A stretch of DNA of 64,000 nt, taken from assembly GCF_010672525.1 (NCBI RefSeq), contig NZ_JAAHGH010000008.1, positions 135,607-199,606 on the forward strand, written 5' to 3'. Positions 25,721 through 35,841 of this stretch are shown here, one piece after another (positions within the stretch are counted from its first letter, which is position 1; every line of letters begins with the position of its first letter). This DNA comes from Okeania sp. SIO2B3 (GTDB taxonomy: Bacteria > Cyanobacteriota > Cyanobacteriia > Cyanobacteriales > Microcoleaceae). The notes below the pieces were generated by a model, which ran no database searches, was not told the origin of the DNA, and saw only the letters and a program-made list of their open reading frames with translations. Made by a program: the position numbers and the translations under genes.

Positions 25721-27478
25721 ATGACTTACACACCTACTTTAACTCCACCATCTCTTTTGGAATTAGCACGTTCCGGTGATTTTAAGGCGATTAGTTCCTG
25801 GATAAATAAAGAATTAAAACCTCAAGGGATATCAGCTAGTTTAGCTAAAGAAACCACTGGATATTTACAAGTTTTAGTAGAGTTTCAGCAAGAACCTCCA
25901 ACAGATAGATTAATCAAGTTTATTTGTCACCAACTTTATCAACTAAATTCTCCTTTGCTAGAAAGAGTAAACATTATAGGACGTTTTCGTGGTTCACCCA
26001 ATATCCTCTGGAAACAATCTGTTAGAATCAAACCAAAAAGAACATTAAATAATCAATCTAATATTCCCACCAAAAGTAATAATTTAAAATTTCAAATATT
26101 CCGCTCGTTAATATTAATAGGTTCAGTGGTGGCTACCTTTATATTGGGTTGTTGGATAAGTTATTATGAAGTGTTGGTGCGAAATTCAATTTCATCGGTG
26201 GAAACTGCTGCTGGAAAAGTACGAGTGATTAATGATATAAGGGTCACAAACCCAAACGACCCTACAGTTACTGTAATGTTTGGTGGAGATGTAAATTTAT
26301 CTCATCCAGTTTCTGATGTAGTAAAAGGGGATTATAAGTTACCTTTTGCCAAAATGGATGAGTATAGAAAAGCCGATCTGGCAATGGTGAATCTTGAAAA
26401 TCCTCTGACTCGTTCTACTATCAGCAGTACAAACAGTGATAATAAACTAGCAGTAGATTCTAACTATGTCAATGTCTTAACTTCTGGAGGAGTGGATATA
26501 GTCAATTTGGCCAACGATCAAAATATGACTAATGACCAAAAAAGCTTAGTTGAAACAATAGATATTCTAGAGCAGGCAAATATTCACTCTGTAGGAGCGG
26601 GCAAAACAAAAGATGAGGCTAGAAAACCAAAGATTATTGAGGTTAAAGGCCAAAAGATTGCCTACCTGAGCTATGATGATACAGATATTCAACCAAATAC
26701 TGGAATAGTAGGAGTTAACAGTCGCAATAAAGACCAGATAGCTACAGATATTCAAATTCTGAGAAAGCAGGTAGACTGGATTATTGTTAACTATCACTGG
26801 GGAGTAAAATTATCAGAATATCCTGGAGACTGGCAGATGGATATAGCTAGGTCAACAATAGATCAAGGTGCTGACTTAGTGGTAGGACATCACCCCAAGG
26901 TATTGCAGGGGGCAGAAATTTATAAGGGGCAACCTATTATATATTCTTTGGGTAATTTGATTTCTGGAGATACTTCTAACAAAGAGAATGACTATGAGAC
27001 AGCAATCTTGAAAGTCTCTTTAAAACCAGGCAAAATGAAGATTGAGTTTTTGCCGATAGTGGTTAGCAAATTCCAACCTCAGGTTGTTACAGGTAAAAAA
27101 GGAGAGGAAATTCTCAGTCACATTGCTCAAATTTCTAGTGTTTTTCATCAACCCATGAGAACCCCTCTCAAGATAGATACGATCAATTCTTCTGTAAAGT
27201 TTGCTGGTAGTAATTCTAATCCAAGTAGATCAAACTCTAATATTTTATCAACACCAACTTTACCTGAGTTGCCACCTGAAACGACAGAAAATGAGCAAAA
27301 TTCCACAGATGATCCTCAGAATTTGTCTGGAGGAGAAGCTGGTGTAGATCGTCAGAATAGCTTTTCTCTACCACCAATATTGAATCCTGAAGCAACTGCT
27401 AAAGAAGAAAGAGAGTCTTTTATCAAAGAACCTTTTATCAAAGAACCTTTTATTGAATTACCACGTTTAAGAATTTAA
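25721..27478 (+). CDS. CapA-family (poly-gamma-glutamate capsule type) metallophosphatase-like protein, membrane anchored
   Basis: The protein has 585 residues. Residues 1-105 are a small domain seen at the start of several cyanobacterial proteins (LLELARSGDFKAISSWINKE). A single membrane segment lies at about 127-148. Residues about 180-460 are a CapA domain with FGGDVNLSH, MVNLENPLT, GAGKTKDEARKPKI, YHWGVKLSEYP and VVGHHPKVLQGAEI, followed by IYSLGNLI. The usual SLANNHxxD segment reads NLANDQNMTND here, so the conserved His is absent. The C-terminal 100 residues are Ser/Asn/Glu rich and end with FIKEP repeats. The domain is expected on the outer side of the plasma membrane. A role in capsule or envelope polymer export is inferred from the family. 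Confidence 0.8.
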   Translation: MTYTPTLTPPSLLELARSGDFKAISSWINKELKPQGISASLAKETTGYLQVLVEFQQEPPTDRLIKFICHQLYQLNSPLLERVNIIGRFRGSPNILWKQSVRIKPKRTLNNQSNIPTKSNNLKFQIFRSLILIGSVVATFILGCWISYYEVLVRNSISSVETAAGKVRVINDIRVTNPNDPTVTVMFGGDVNLSHPVSDVVKGDYKLPFAKMDEYRKADLAMVNLENPLTRSTISSTNSDNKLAVDSNYVNVLTSGGVDIVNLANDQNMTNDQKSLVETIDILEQANIHSVGAGKTKDEARKPKIIEVKGQKIAYLSYDDTDIQPNTGIVGVNSRNKDQIATDIQILRKQVDWIIVNYHWGVKLSEYPGDWQMDIARSTIDQGADLVVGHHPKVLQGAEIYKGQPIIYSLGNLISGDTSNKENDYETAILKVSLKPGKMKIEFLPIVVSKFQPQVVTGKKGEEILSHIAQISSVFHQPMRTPLKIDTINSSVKFAGSNSNPSRSNSNILSTPTLPELPPETTENEQNSTDDPQNLSGGEAGVDRQNSFSLPPILNPEATAKEERESFIKEPFIKEPFIELPRLRI

Positions 27479-27779
27479 TTAAAATCATACAAACATTAAT
27501 AACTATAATAACTATGGCTATATACTATATTTTTTCTATTCAATTATTCCTGCTCAATTATTCTGAAAATATGAGGTATCGAATGACGTAGAACAAAGTG
27601 CAAAATGAACATACTATCTAAAAAAAATTGATGGTTTTTCGGAAATTACTATACTGTAATCATATAAAAACTAGAGGTCTAAATAATTATTGGGCAAATC
27701 ACCAAAAAAGTTGATTTTTATTTCTAGTTATCATCACCCAATGCCCAATATTAAATAATCAATTCCTGAATTAAAAACT

Positions 27780-28652
27780 GTGTTTGCCATCGCACTTCAA
27801 CAAAAACAATACAAGACTTATACTCTCTCTGATTTAGGATTTAATTCTAGTATAAATGTCATTCCAGAGAGAGGAGGAATAATTACAAGTTGGTGTATTA
27901 ATAATCAGGAGCTACTTTACTTTGATTCCAAAAGGCTGGAAAATCAAGAATTAATAGTAAGAGGTGGTATACCTATCCTGTTTCCCATTTGTGGCAACTT
28001 GCCGAATAATATATATAAATATAATGGTAATAATTACTTTCTCAAAAAAAATGGATTTGCACGAGAACTACCTTGGGAAGTCATAGAAAAGTCAACTAAA
28101 GACCGGGCTTCAATAACTCTAGTTTTAACCAGTAATAGATTAACAAAAACTGTTTATCCCTTCGATTTTAAGTTAACTTTTACTTATCGAGTAAAAGGTA
28201 ATTCTCTAGAAATATTCCAAGTTTACACTAATTTGAGCAATACAGAAAGGATGCAATTTTCGACAGGGCTACATCCTTATTTTTTTGCTCCAAATAAGCA
28301 TCAGCTTCGCTTTGATATTCCTTCAATGCAATATGTTGAAACAAAAACAGGAACGGTCCACGATAATAATGGTAAATTTGACCTTAATCAAGGTGAAGTG
28401 AATGCACTATTTGAAAAATTAACAGGCTTGGCCACTACCGTTTACGATCAAAGTCGTGGTCTAAAGATTATTCTGAGTTATACATCTCCTTATTCTACTA
28501 TGGCTTTCTGGACAGTTAAAAATCAAGAATTTTATTGTTTAGAACCATGGACAGCTCCTCCAAATTCTCTAAATACGGGTTATCGCTTGATTGATTTAGA
28601 GCCTGGATCTTCCTGTGAAATGATAGTTAGACTCACTGCACTATTTTTGTGA
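27780..28652 (+). CDS. Aldose 1-epimerase family (glucose-6-phosphate 1-epimerase-like) protein
   Basis: The protein has 290 residues and starts with GTG. It has the galactose-mutarotase fold: GGIPILFPICGNLPN near residue 62, KNGFARELPWEV near 90, a catalytic His in STGLHPYFF (about 164) and a catalytic Glu in YCLEPWTAPPN (about 258). These enzymes interconvert anomers of hexoses or hexose phosphates in the cytoplasm. Start choice rests on the absence of an in-frame ATG before the conserved region. It lies 300 bp after the CapA-like gene in the same direction, across gene-free DNA. Confidence 0.85.
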   Translation: MFAIALQQKQYKTYTLSDLGFNSSINVIPERGGIITSWCINNQELLYFDSKRLENQELIVRGGIPILFPICGNLPNNIYKYNGNNYFLKKNGFARELPWEVIEKSTKDRASITLVLTSNRLTKTVYPFDFKLTFTYRVKGNSLEIFQVYTNLSNTERMQFSTGLHPYFFAPNKHQLRFDIPSMQYVETKTGTVHDNNGKFDLNQGEVNALFEKLTGLATTVYDQSRGLKIILSYTSPYSTMAFWTVKNQEFYCLEPWTAPPNSLNTGYRLIDLEPGSSCEMIVRLTALFL

Positions 28653-28876
28653 TACTTGCATATTATATGTATATCTATGAGAAGGATTGACTAATCAATA
28701 TCGTTATCCTTACATATTTAGTTTAGTGTTGATTTGTCCCTTAGCTATATAGAGACAGAACTAAATTGTCCATCAAGTTTTCACGATATTTAAAATTTTT
28801 TTTCTGAAAGCTATTGCAATATTAATTATGACTATGCTATATTTAGTATAAGTGTGGAATAAGAAATAACTAGGAA

Positions 28877-28948
<72 letters not shown>

Positions 28949-29008
28949 TTAATTAAAAACTTAAAAATGATTAATTTAGAGCTTAACCACTGCTCTATAA
29001 GCTTTTGA

Positions 29009-29571
29009 TCTCAACGTTGGTTGAAGACCCGCTCTCTCCTGAAGGGGAGCGTCGCATGGGAAAACCAATCAATTTTGCAGCGCATGCCAATAGTGTCTTA
29101 GTCTTAAAGAAGGCTGCTGGGCTAGCAATGTCAGCGCCAGTCGCTCATGGGGGAAACCCCCAAGACCGCGCTGACTTGTCTGTGGAGCGCGCCTTTAGAC
29201 CAGAAAGAGGTTTGGCCTTGGAGGCAGGTGCGGAGCGAAGCAGAAAGTCCAGCAACCGCGAGGTTTAGGAATCCCGCGCTGTCTCGTGAGAGCAGCGTCG
29301 GAAGGATGTTAACTTCAATATAATATATAAGCCATTTGGAATATTAGCCTGGGTAAAAATTTTTGAGCTACGAGTAGGAACTGGAGTAGAGGCAATACAG
29401 GAAAAGGGAGTAAGGGAATAGGGAGGTAGGAGAGTGTGGTAGAAGTAAAGATAAGAGTAATTAACACGCTCCTAGCTCGTAATTGTCAAATTGGTTTTTC
29501 CTGGGTCATGCTACGCAAACATCCCGACGCTCCCCTGAGCAGAGAGCGCGGGCCTTCAACCAACGTTGAGA
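29009..29571. mobile_element. Insertion remnant bounded by 46-bp inverted repeats, with a TnpB 3'-end relic
   Basis: TCTCAACGTTGGTTGAAG through GAGCGTCG (29009-29054) recurs inverted at 29525-29571 with few differences. The interior is much richer in GC than its surroundings. On the plus strand it spells 'LKKAAGLAMSAPVAHGGNP' and ARG-rich residues ending SSNREV, which resembles the C-terminal tail seen after TnpB genes of IS607/IS605-type elements in cyanobacteria. The open frame at 29005-29268 is part of this relic and is not considered a gene. Confidence 0.55.
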
Positions 29572-30104
29572 TAAACGTTGTACATAAATATAGTCATATG
29601 TAGTTAAATATAGTTTTTTGTCTCCATAAATTTGGGCGACGACCTTCGATAATTTAACAATGTCTGTGATAATAGAAAATCAAATAGCCTCAAGAGTCAA
29701 CGATCTGATTTCAATAGGGTGAAATTCCACCGACTGACACGCTACCTCTAGATACATAAGAACCTACGTCCAAGCCTCTGTATTATGACCAAGTAGAAAT
29801 TGAATCAGGGAGATAATCGAAAAAGAGGAAAAGAAAAAGCAGCTCTCTTATGTCTTTGACTATAGGAAGCGAGGTTGTTGTAGTGCCTCCTTTCCTAGGT
29901 CATGCTGCGCAAACGGAGGAGCTACGCTAACACGAGCGTCAGGGTAACACCTGCGCTCCGAAGGATATATCTTATGTGACTATATTTTTATGAACTAATA
30001 GATAGACATAATCTTCAATATGTCTTAATATTGTCGTAAGATTTAAGCTTAAGTAAATCAAATTTACCGATCGGCTAATAACAAAAAATATAGGAGGACA
30101 AGGT
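29572..30104. other. Gene-free region upstream of the aldolase gene
   Basis: There is no coding frame. It includes 'tagggtgaaattccaccgac' (a small hairpin, GGTG/CACC), a 23-nt small repeat at about 29901-29926 followed by an imperfect hairpin between CGGAG and CTCCG (29926-29961), and the aldolase promoter region with AGGAGGACAAGGT as ribosome site. A structured RNA or an intron relic is possible, but none is identified. Confidence 0.4.
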
Positions 30105-31184
30105 ATGGCTATCGTACCAATGCGGTTATTATTAGACCACGCAGCAGAAAACGGTTATGGAATTCCTGCATATAATGTCAACAACATGGAGCAAATTCAG
30201 TCCATTATGCAGGCGGCTGATGAAACAAACAGTCCTGTAATTCTTCAAGCTTCTCGTGGAGCGCGTAAATATGCGGGTGAAATTTTTCTACGTCACTTAA
30301 TTATAGCCGCCGTAGAGACATATCCTCATATTCCCATCGCCATGCACCAAGACCATGGTAATGCACCCTCTACTTGCTATTCCGCTATGCGCCATGGTTT
30401 CACTAGCGTGATGATGGACGGTTCTCTAGAGGCAGATGCTAAGACTCCTGCTAGCTTCGACTATAACGTTAATGTTACTGCTGAAGTAGTTAAAGTTGCT
30501 CACTCCATTGGTGTAAGTGTAGAAGGAGAACTAGGTTGTTTAGGTTCTCTAGAAACTGGTATGGGCGATAAAGAAGATGGTCATGGTGCAGAAGGCGTCC
30601 TTTCTCGCGAACAACTTTTGACAGACCCAGATGAAGCAGTAGAATTTGTAGAACGTACCCAAGTAGATGCTCTAGCAGTTGCTATTGGTACTAGCCATGG
30701 TGCTTACAAGTTTACCCGTAAGCCTACAGGAGAAATTCTAGCCATTAGCCGTATTGAAGAAATTCACCGTCGCCTACCCAATACTCACTTGGTTATGCAT
30801 GGTTCTTCTTCTGTCCCTCAAGACTTGTTGGAAATGATCAACAAATATGGTGGTTCAATTCCAGAAACTTATGGTGTACCAGTAGAAGAAATTCAAAAAG
30901 GAATTAAGAGTGGTGTTCGTAAGGTAAACATCGATACGGATAACCGTTTGGCCATTACCGCTGCTATTCGTGAAGCTGCGGCTAAAGATCCTTCTAACTT
31001 TGACCCTCGTCACTTTATGAAGCCTTCTATCAAGTACATGAAACAGGTTTGTGCCGATCGCTATCAACAATTTGGCACTGCTGGTAATGCTAGCAAAATT
31101 AAGGTTCAGACTTTGGATGAGTTTGCTGCTAAATATGCTAGTGGAGAATTAGCTGCGACTACTAAAAAAGCAGTAGCAGTCTAA
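30105..31184 (+). CDS. fbaA: Fructose-bisphosphate aldolase, class II, Calvin-cycle subtype
   Basis: The protein has 359 residues. Class II marks are [34 protein letters not shown], the zinc ligands in AMHQDHGN (His about 80-83) and in GTSHGAYKF and MHGSSSVP, and SVMMDGS. '[19 protein letters not shown]' and a long C-terminal region ([20 protein letters not shown]) fit the Calvin-cycle subtype of cyanobacteria. The enzyme forms fructose-1,6- and sedoheptulose-1,7-bisphosphate from triose phosphates and erythrose-4-phosphate in the cytoplasm. A strong ribosome site AGGAGGACAAGGT precedes the ATG. It is monocistronic, with a terminator 30 bp downstream. Confidence 0.96.
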   Translation: MAIVPMRLLLDHAAENGYGIPAYNVNNMEQIQSIMQAADETNSPVILQASRGARKYAGEIFLRHLIIAAVETYPHIPIAMHQDHGNAPSTCYSAMRHGFTSVMMDGSLEADAKTPASFDYNVNVTAEVVKVAHSIGVSVEGELGCLGSLETGMGDKEDGHGAEGVLSREQLLTDPDEAVEFVERTQVDALAVAIGTSHGAYKFTRKPTGEILAISRIEEIHRRLPNTHLVMHGSSSVPQDLLEMINKYGGSIPETYGVPVEEIQKGIKSGVRKVNIDTDNRLAITAAIREAAAKDPSNFDPRHFMKPSIKYMKQVCADRYQQFGTAGNASKIKVQTLDEFAAKYASGELAATTKKAVAV

Positions 31185-31214
31185 TTTCTGAAATATCTAA
31201 TTAGTTTAGTTAAT

Positions 31215-31254
31215 GAGAAGCCCTGAAAATAATTAGGGTTTCTCATTTTTTTTT
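31215..31254 (+). terminator. Rho-independent terminator of the aldolase gene
   Basis: GAGAAGCCCT pairs with AGGGTTTCTC (10 bp including one G-T pair) around a 10-nt loop and is followed by ATTTTTTTTT. Confidence 0.93.
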
Positions 31255-31339
31255 AACATTCTTAACTGCTCAATCAAGAAAGCCACTACTTTAATTTAAT
31301 TATTGCTCTGCTGATTAAATCTAAAAGCATTGACATATA

Positions 31340-31715
31340 AAGAAAAGTGCCTTTTTGGGGTCGAATTGCAGTGCAAATTTTTCAGCTATTGATGCTCAAA
31401 AAGTTAGGGCGTGTCATCAATTAGCTCTAGGTGCCATGCTATGACTGAATTTCATGCCGTGAGTGACTCGGCAGTCACAACCGCTCAAAACCTATCCGTG
31501 ACAGGGGTCTGGGATTTAAATGATGACACGCCCTAGTATTTTAGGCTCATAGTTGGGCAGAAAAATCCCAAATTGACAATTGTTACTCCTACCTCCTCGG
31601 TCATTCCCATTTCTCCTGTCTTCCCCTCCCCTCCTGGGAGGGGCGAGGGGTGGGTTTTCTCCTGTCTCCTGTCTCCTGTCTCTTATCTCCTGTCTCCTAT
31701 CTCCCACAAACCCTA
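31340..31715. repeat. Dispersed repeat R2, copy 3
   Basis: It contains the same ordered blocks as the copies at 5800-6025 and 6525-6725. It also contains 'ggggtcgaattgcagtgc', which in the 6.7-kb copy belongs to the last codons of the GTPase fragment. So either the repeat captured the end of that gene family, or the end of that gene is repeat sequence. It is interrupted by the MITE at 31407-31533. Confidence 0.75.
31407..31533. mobile_element. MITE of 127 bp with 13-bp perfect inverted repeats and TA target duplication
   Basis: GGGCGTGTCATCA at the left end is the exact reverse complement of TGATGACACGCCC at the right end, with TA on each side (31405-31406 and 31534-31535). The uninterrupted repeat at 6525-6725 has a single TA at the same point. 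TA duplication and this size fit MITEs mobilised by IS630/Tc1-type transposases, none of which is in the window. Confidence 0.9.
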
Positions 31716-33863
31716 ATTATTCGTACATTGCTCGTGAATTCCCCCCTGTTTACAGATGTAATTAATTTGATTAGGTTCTAGGTTTTTGGCAAAATTAAAA
31801 TTAACTCCCCTTAAATGATCGGATTTGAATGTATCAAGTGGACTAGCCAAAAATTGATCTAATTGAGCCGGTTTTGGAGTTACTAATTTCGCTCCTTTTA
31901 AATCAGTTCCACTCAAATTTGCTCCTCGTAAATCTGCTAAACTCAAATCTGCATTTCGTAAATTAGCATTCTGTAGTTGAGCATTCCGAAAATTAACATT
32001 AGTAAGTTGGGCTAAACTCAAATCTGCTTTTCTCAAATTAGTTTTACTGAAATTTGCCCCTGATAAATTTGCTCCTTGCCAATTAGACTCCATTAAATTA
32101 GATGATTGAAAGTTAGCTCCTTCAGCCTTAACTTTACTTAAATTAGCTCTGCGTAAATTAGCTTCTGATAAATTAGCACTTCCTAAATCTGCACCAGTCA
32201 AACTTGCTGCTGTTAAATTTGCTCGCTGTAAATCAGTTTCAATTAACTTGGCACTGCTTAAGTTGGCCTCCGTCAGAATCGAATCAGGCATTTTTGCTTT
32301 ATTTAGAATTGCCCTAAATAAATCTGCACGCTTCATCACTACTGGGCCAAATACCGCTCCCGTTAAATTGGTTTCTATCAGATTTGCTCCACTCAAATCA
32401 GCAATTAAATCGTCAAAAGTTCCTAAGCGATTATCTTTTCCTGGTCCATAAAAGCGACTATTCTTAAAACTAGCCTGATTAAGAATAGCGCCTCTAAATT
32501 TCACTCCAGACAAATCAGTATTTTCTAATATCAAGGTAAAGCTAGCCGGGCCAGAAGTTATCTGACCTAAATCAACTCCACTTAAGTCAGCCTCTTTAAC
32601 CGACCCACTATAAACTTTGAGAACTTTAGCGATCGCCTTTTGAGCAGCTCGTAGTCGCAGAGATACCAAAAGCTGTTCTTGAGAGTTGCCTCCATAACTT
32701 AGAGAATCTAGATCATTTTTGAGGGCTTGATTTAAGTGACGTAGTTCCGGTATTACCGTTGGTCCAGCACTAACTAAAGATTGTTGAATCCCATCAAGTA
32801 TACTTGGTTCATTTTCTTGCCCCAACAAATCTACTAACAATGGTATGGCACGAGGATCTTTAGTAGAACCCAAAGCTAAAACTGCCACTCGTCGTTGCTG
32901 AGGTTTAGTAGAAGTCAGAGACAACTTATTCACAAGAGCCAGAAACATATCATTATCTTGTTGTTTAAACTCTCGCCAATTTGCTTGATTTTGAATATAA
33001 ACATGAGTGCCAAAAATTGTCCCCAAAACCGAGACCATACCTAAAGCAGTTATCATCAGTAAAGTCATACCTGGATTTTTTCGCATCCAAGGCCAAAGAT
33101 GAAAACCTTCTGATTTTTTGTGAGTAGTAACAATTGCTGCTGTAGAAGCTTGTGTCTGAGGATCGATAAAATTAAAAGGATTAGAATCTAATTGGCCAGA
33201 ACGGGCATCTACAACAAAAGTGTTTCCTAATTGATCGTGTCCTGTGCGACGTAGCTTATTGAAACGAAAAAAATAAATATCACCTAGTAATGCTAATCCC
33301 GACAATGCTAAAAGAATTACCAAAGAAGGAAATGCCCCAGTTAGATACCAAACCAAGTAGGCAGTTCCCATAGGTAGTCCCCACTTCCCAAAGCCTTCAC
33401 GGACAAGGGTTTTTCTCCAGCCTGGAGAAGTTCCTAAAGCTGTCACAACTCTGATTTCAAACCAACGCTTAGGCAATGTTTGACCTGTTCTAGCTAACAA
33501 AAATAACTGCCAACCTACAATTGTGACAGGAGCCAATAATGCTCCAGACCAAAATAAATTAGCCAGAGGCGTTACTTTCTGATAACGGTTTCGTAAAGGA
33601 ATTCCTAAAGTATTGGCAATTACTTCTGTGGTTGTTGCTACTACTGGGTTAAGAGGAACAGATTTGTTGCCTATATTATTAGCCAATTGACCAAGGCCAA
33701 ATGGAATTATTCCACTAAGCACAACCAGGGATACTTCTGTAGTCCAAGCACCACATCTACGGACCCAGATAGGTAATTGCTTGGATTTTGGCTGCCACGA
33801 TGCCTCTGGGTTATTACTATTATTGATATCTGAGATATCTGAACCAAAAGTTGGGCTTGTCAT
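31713..33863 (-). CDS. RDD membrane protein with HEAT-like and pentapeptide-repeat domains
   Basis: The protein has 716 residues. Residues about 30-230 are an RDD-type membrane domain (WVRRCGAWTTEV, RTGQTLPKRWFEIRVVTA, LRRTGHDQLGNTFVVDARSG) with four or five membrane segments. Another membrane segment lies near 268-292. Residues about 315-400 look like HEAT/armadillo-type helices (RRVAVLALGSTKDPRAIPLL). Residues about 425-700 are pentapeptide repeats of A(D/N)Lxx type (ADLSGVDLGQ, ANLRRANLSK), which fold as a right-handed beta helix. The role is unknown. The layout suggests a membrane anchor presenting a protein-binding helix. It is convergent with the aldolase gene. Confidence 0.85.
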   Translation of the reverse strand: MTSPTFGSDISDINNSNNPEASWQPKSKQLPIWVRRCGAWTTEVSLVVLSGIIPFGLGQLANNIGNKSVPLNPVVATTTEVIANTLGIPLRNRYQKVTPLANLFWSGALLAPVTIVGWQLFLLARTGQTLPKRWFEIRVVTALGTSPGWRKTLVREGFGKWGLPMGTAYLVWYLTGAFPSLVILLALSGLALLGDIYFFRFNKLRRTGHDQLGNTFVVDARSGQLDSNPFNFIDPQTQASTAAIVTTHKKSEGFHLWPWMRKNPGMTLLMITALGMVSVLGTIFGTHVYIQNQANWREFKQQDNDMFLALVNKLSLTSTKPQQRRVAVLALGSTKDPRAIPLLVDLLGQENEPSILDGIQQSLVSAGPTVIPELRHLNQALKNDLDSLSYGGNSQEQLLVSLRLRAAQKAIAKVLKVYSGSVKEADLSGVDLGQITSGPASFTLILENTDLSGVKFRGAILNQASFKNSRFYGPGKDNRLGTFDDLIADLSGANLIETNLTGAVFGPVVMKRADLFRAILNKAKMPDSILTEANLSSAKLIETDLQRANLTAASLTGADLGSANLSEANLRRANLSKVKAEGANFQSSNLMESNWQGANLSGANFSKTNLRKADLSLAQLTNVNFRNAQLQNANLRNADLSLADLRGANLSGTDLKGAKLVTPKPAQLDQFLASPLDTFKSDHLRGVNFNFAKNLEPNQINYICKQGGIHEQCTNN

Positions 33864-34471
33864 ATTGATGTGCTTACTCTATTATTCTCAACTTTTAGAC
33901 TAATTATTGTGCACCGTAAGTATGGTATTACTGTTAAGGCTACCTGTTTTTACCCTTTTTTTTACTTTCCTAACTAGGAACATATAAGGAGCTAATATCA
34001 CATTTAAACTGGTTCTATATCTATTTTCCCATACTTTCCAAACTTGTCTGTTATGTCTAAAATCTTGTTAACAGATAAAACCTGTAATCAATTCATACAG
34101 TGTTGGAAACCGATCGCAGAAATACTATATACTATTATTGTTTTGTGGTCAAACTAATTTTCACACTTTCTTTAACACTATAGCAATCCTATTTCAGTTG
34201 TAAAAAAATATCTTTTAATTTAGAGAACATCGACTCTGGGAACATTGAATAGAGGTAAAAGTTTCAGAGTTTTTATATATCCTGATATTTTTGACAAATC
34301 ATTTGGGACTGCTATAGACAAATACTAGAACTAATCTAATTGAGCAAATTTTACTCAAATTAATACTGCCAATAAATCTAGTATTAATCTTTTTTTATAT
34401 ATTTATTAATATCTCAATTTATCTATATTTTAGAGCATTTATTATTAACAAATAACAGCAATAATCATAAT
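33864..34471. other. 600-bp gene-free region
   Basis: A/T-rich DNA with stops in every frame, upstream of the RDD protein gene. No repeat, RNA gene or terminator is recognised. Confidence 0.4.
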
Positions 34472-34810
34472 TTATTTCTGTTTTTCACTTTCATCTGTAC
34501 CTGTTTCTGAATAATTAGGTAAGAATAAAAATTTATATCCTATATAAATTACTCCTCCAAACACAGCTATAGTAATTAACAAAGAAACTAAACTTATAAT
34601 CGCCTCTAATATCTTGATTATGAATAGAGGAATAATAATTAAACTTATGATTTTTGCCCATTGAGGAAGTTCCTGAAACCATTTTAAAAATTGGGAATAA
34701 AAACCTTGAAGTGATTTTAAAATATTAGATAGAGGGTTCAATAAGTTTGGTACATATCCTTCGTCTACTTCAGAATTTTTTTGGAAGTTATTATTGTTGT
34801 AATGATTCAT
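34472..34810 (-). CDS. Small membrane protein of unknown function
   Basis: The protein has 112 residues. The N-terminal 50 residues are polar with an amphipathic SQFLKWFQELPQWA. Residues about 52-96 contain two closely spaced hydrophobic segments (IISLIIIPLFIIKILEAIIS and LLITIAVFGGVIYIGYKFLF) predicted to form a hairpin in the membrane. The tail is short and charged. Not assigned to a family. Low complexity at the start (MNHYNNNNFQ) is typical of real but fast-evolving cyanobacterial proteins. Confidence 0.55.
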   Translation of the reverse strand: MNHYNNNNFQKNSEVDEGYVPNLLNPLSNILKSLQGFYSQFLKWFQELPQWAKIISLIIIPLFIIKILEAIISLVSLLITIAVFGGVIYIGYKFLFLPNYSETGTDESEKQK

Positions 34811-35841
34811 CGGAAAAAAGTTTTACTTTAACTAATCAACTCATCAAATTATAGATAATATTTGCTCAGGAATAATTATAAATTATCAACAAAGCCGATT
34901 TCATTCTCTACAATCTAAAATATCTAGATGATTGACCAAGTATAAAGGAAAAGGAAATAACAAAAAATCAAATTTCCCATTTTTGGCAGGGCTGTTTTAT
35001 TAAAGATGAAACGTTTTTGGGGAGTGAGTTTGGGAGGTATAGGTTGGTGGGGGATATAGCAAAGATCGAACCCCCAAATAGTTAATTCAACCATAAGGGT
35101 TGTAGTTTTTTTCTACACTCCCCACATTCCCCTCCTGGGAGAGGTTAGGAGTAGGTCCCCAAACCTCTCACACTCTCCACATTCAGGTGATTATCAATGC
35201 CCTGAATTTTTGGACTCCTCCTTACTTCATCAAACTTAACGGCTCCTCTACCTTGCTATCCTGCTTTCAGTTCAATTGGATTTTTTTGATTTGGAAGCTT
35301 AAGTTAAGTATTTCACCATTCTTGCTCTTGCCGTACTACTTTATAGTATTAAAATTTGACCAAAAAAGAGGGTCTCAAGCCTCCCCTTTTAAGGAGATAA
35401 AAAAAGTAAACTTCATTATTTCAAGCCTCATGCTTTCCTAGATCATGCTGCGCAAACAGCGGTCGGTACTGATAGCTGATAACTGAAATGGCGTACAGAA
35501 TATAAAGTTAGGATAAAATTCCATGCAATTCTATCCGAATTACTTAAAGATTCCATAAAGAAGCAACCTAAAAGTTGCCATCGTTAATCAACTTATGCCA
35601 GAATAAAAAAAATTGGCTAAGGGTATAGTAAAAAAAATTACCCTCTCATAGTTAAAAACCCACTTATTGCAGCGCTTTATCAAGCTTTGAGGGTCAAGCA
35701 AAACAACTATAATGTGACTAAAGTTACATTATAATAGGTGTATGACTCAGGATAAATAATCTAAAGTAAAATCCTAAGTCAAATCCAGATAACTAAATAA
35801 TATCTGAATAAATAAAATGAGCCAATACTTCTCCTATTCTA
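34811..35841. other. 1-kb gene-free region upstream of the acyl-activation cluster
   Basis: It holds a CCCCTCCTGGGAG-type short repeat (about 35127), an R1-like fragment (aagcctccccttttaaggag, about 35379) and a small repeat 'tttcctagatcatgctgcgcaaac' (about 35431). An A/T-rich stretch should include the promoter for 35842 onward. The open frame at 35187-35441 is considered chance. Confidence 0.5.

Noticed and set aside
29005-29268. 87-residue open frame after tRNA-Lys
   Set aside because: It starts inside the left 46-bp inverted repeat and reads a TnpB tail relic and GC-rich element DNA. There is no ribosome site and no family.
29690-29760. FMN or cobalamin riboswitch
   Set aside because: 'gggtgaaattccacc' resembles a fragment of such elements, but the remaining conserved boxes are not present, and the downstream gene is an aldolase.
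35187-35441. 84-residue open frame before the FAAL gene
   Set aside because: It runs through R1-like and small repeats; the sequence is not protein-like beyond chance hydrophobicity.
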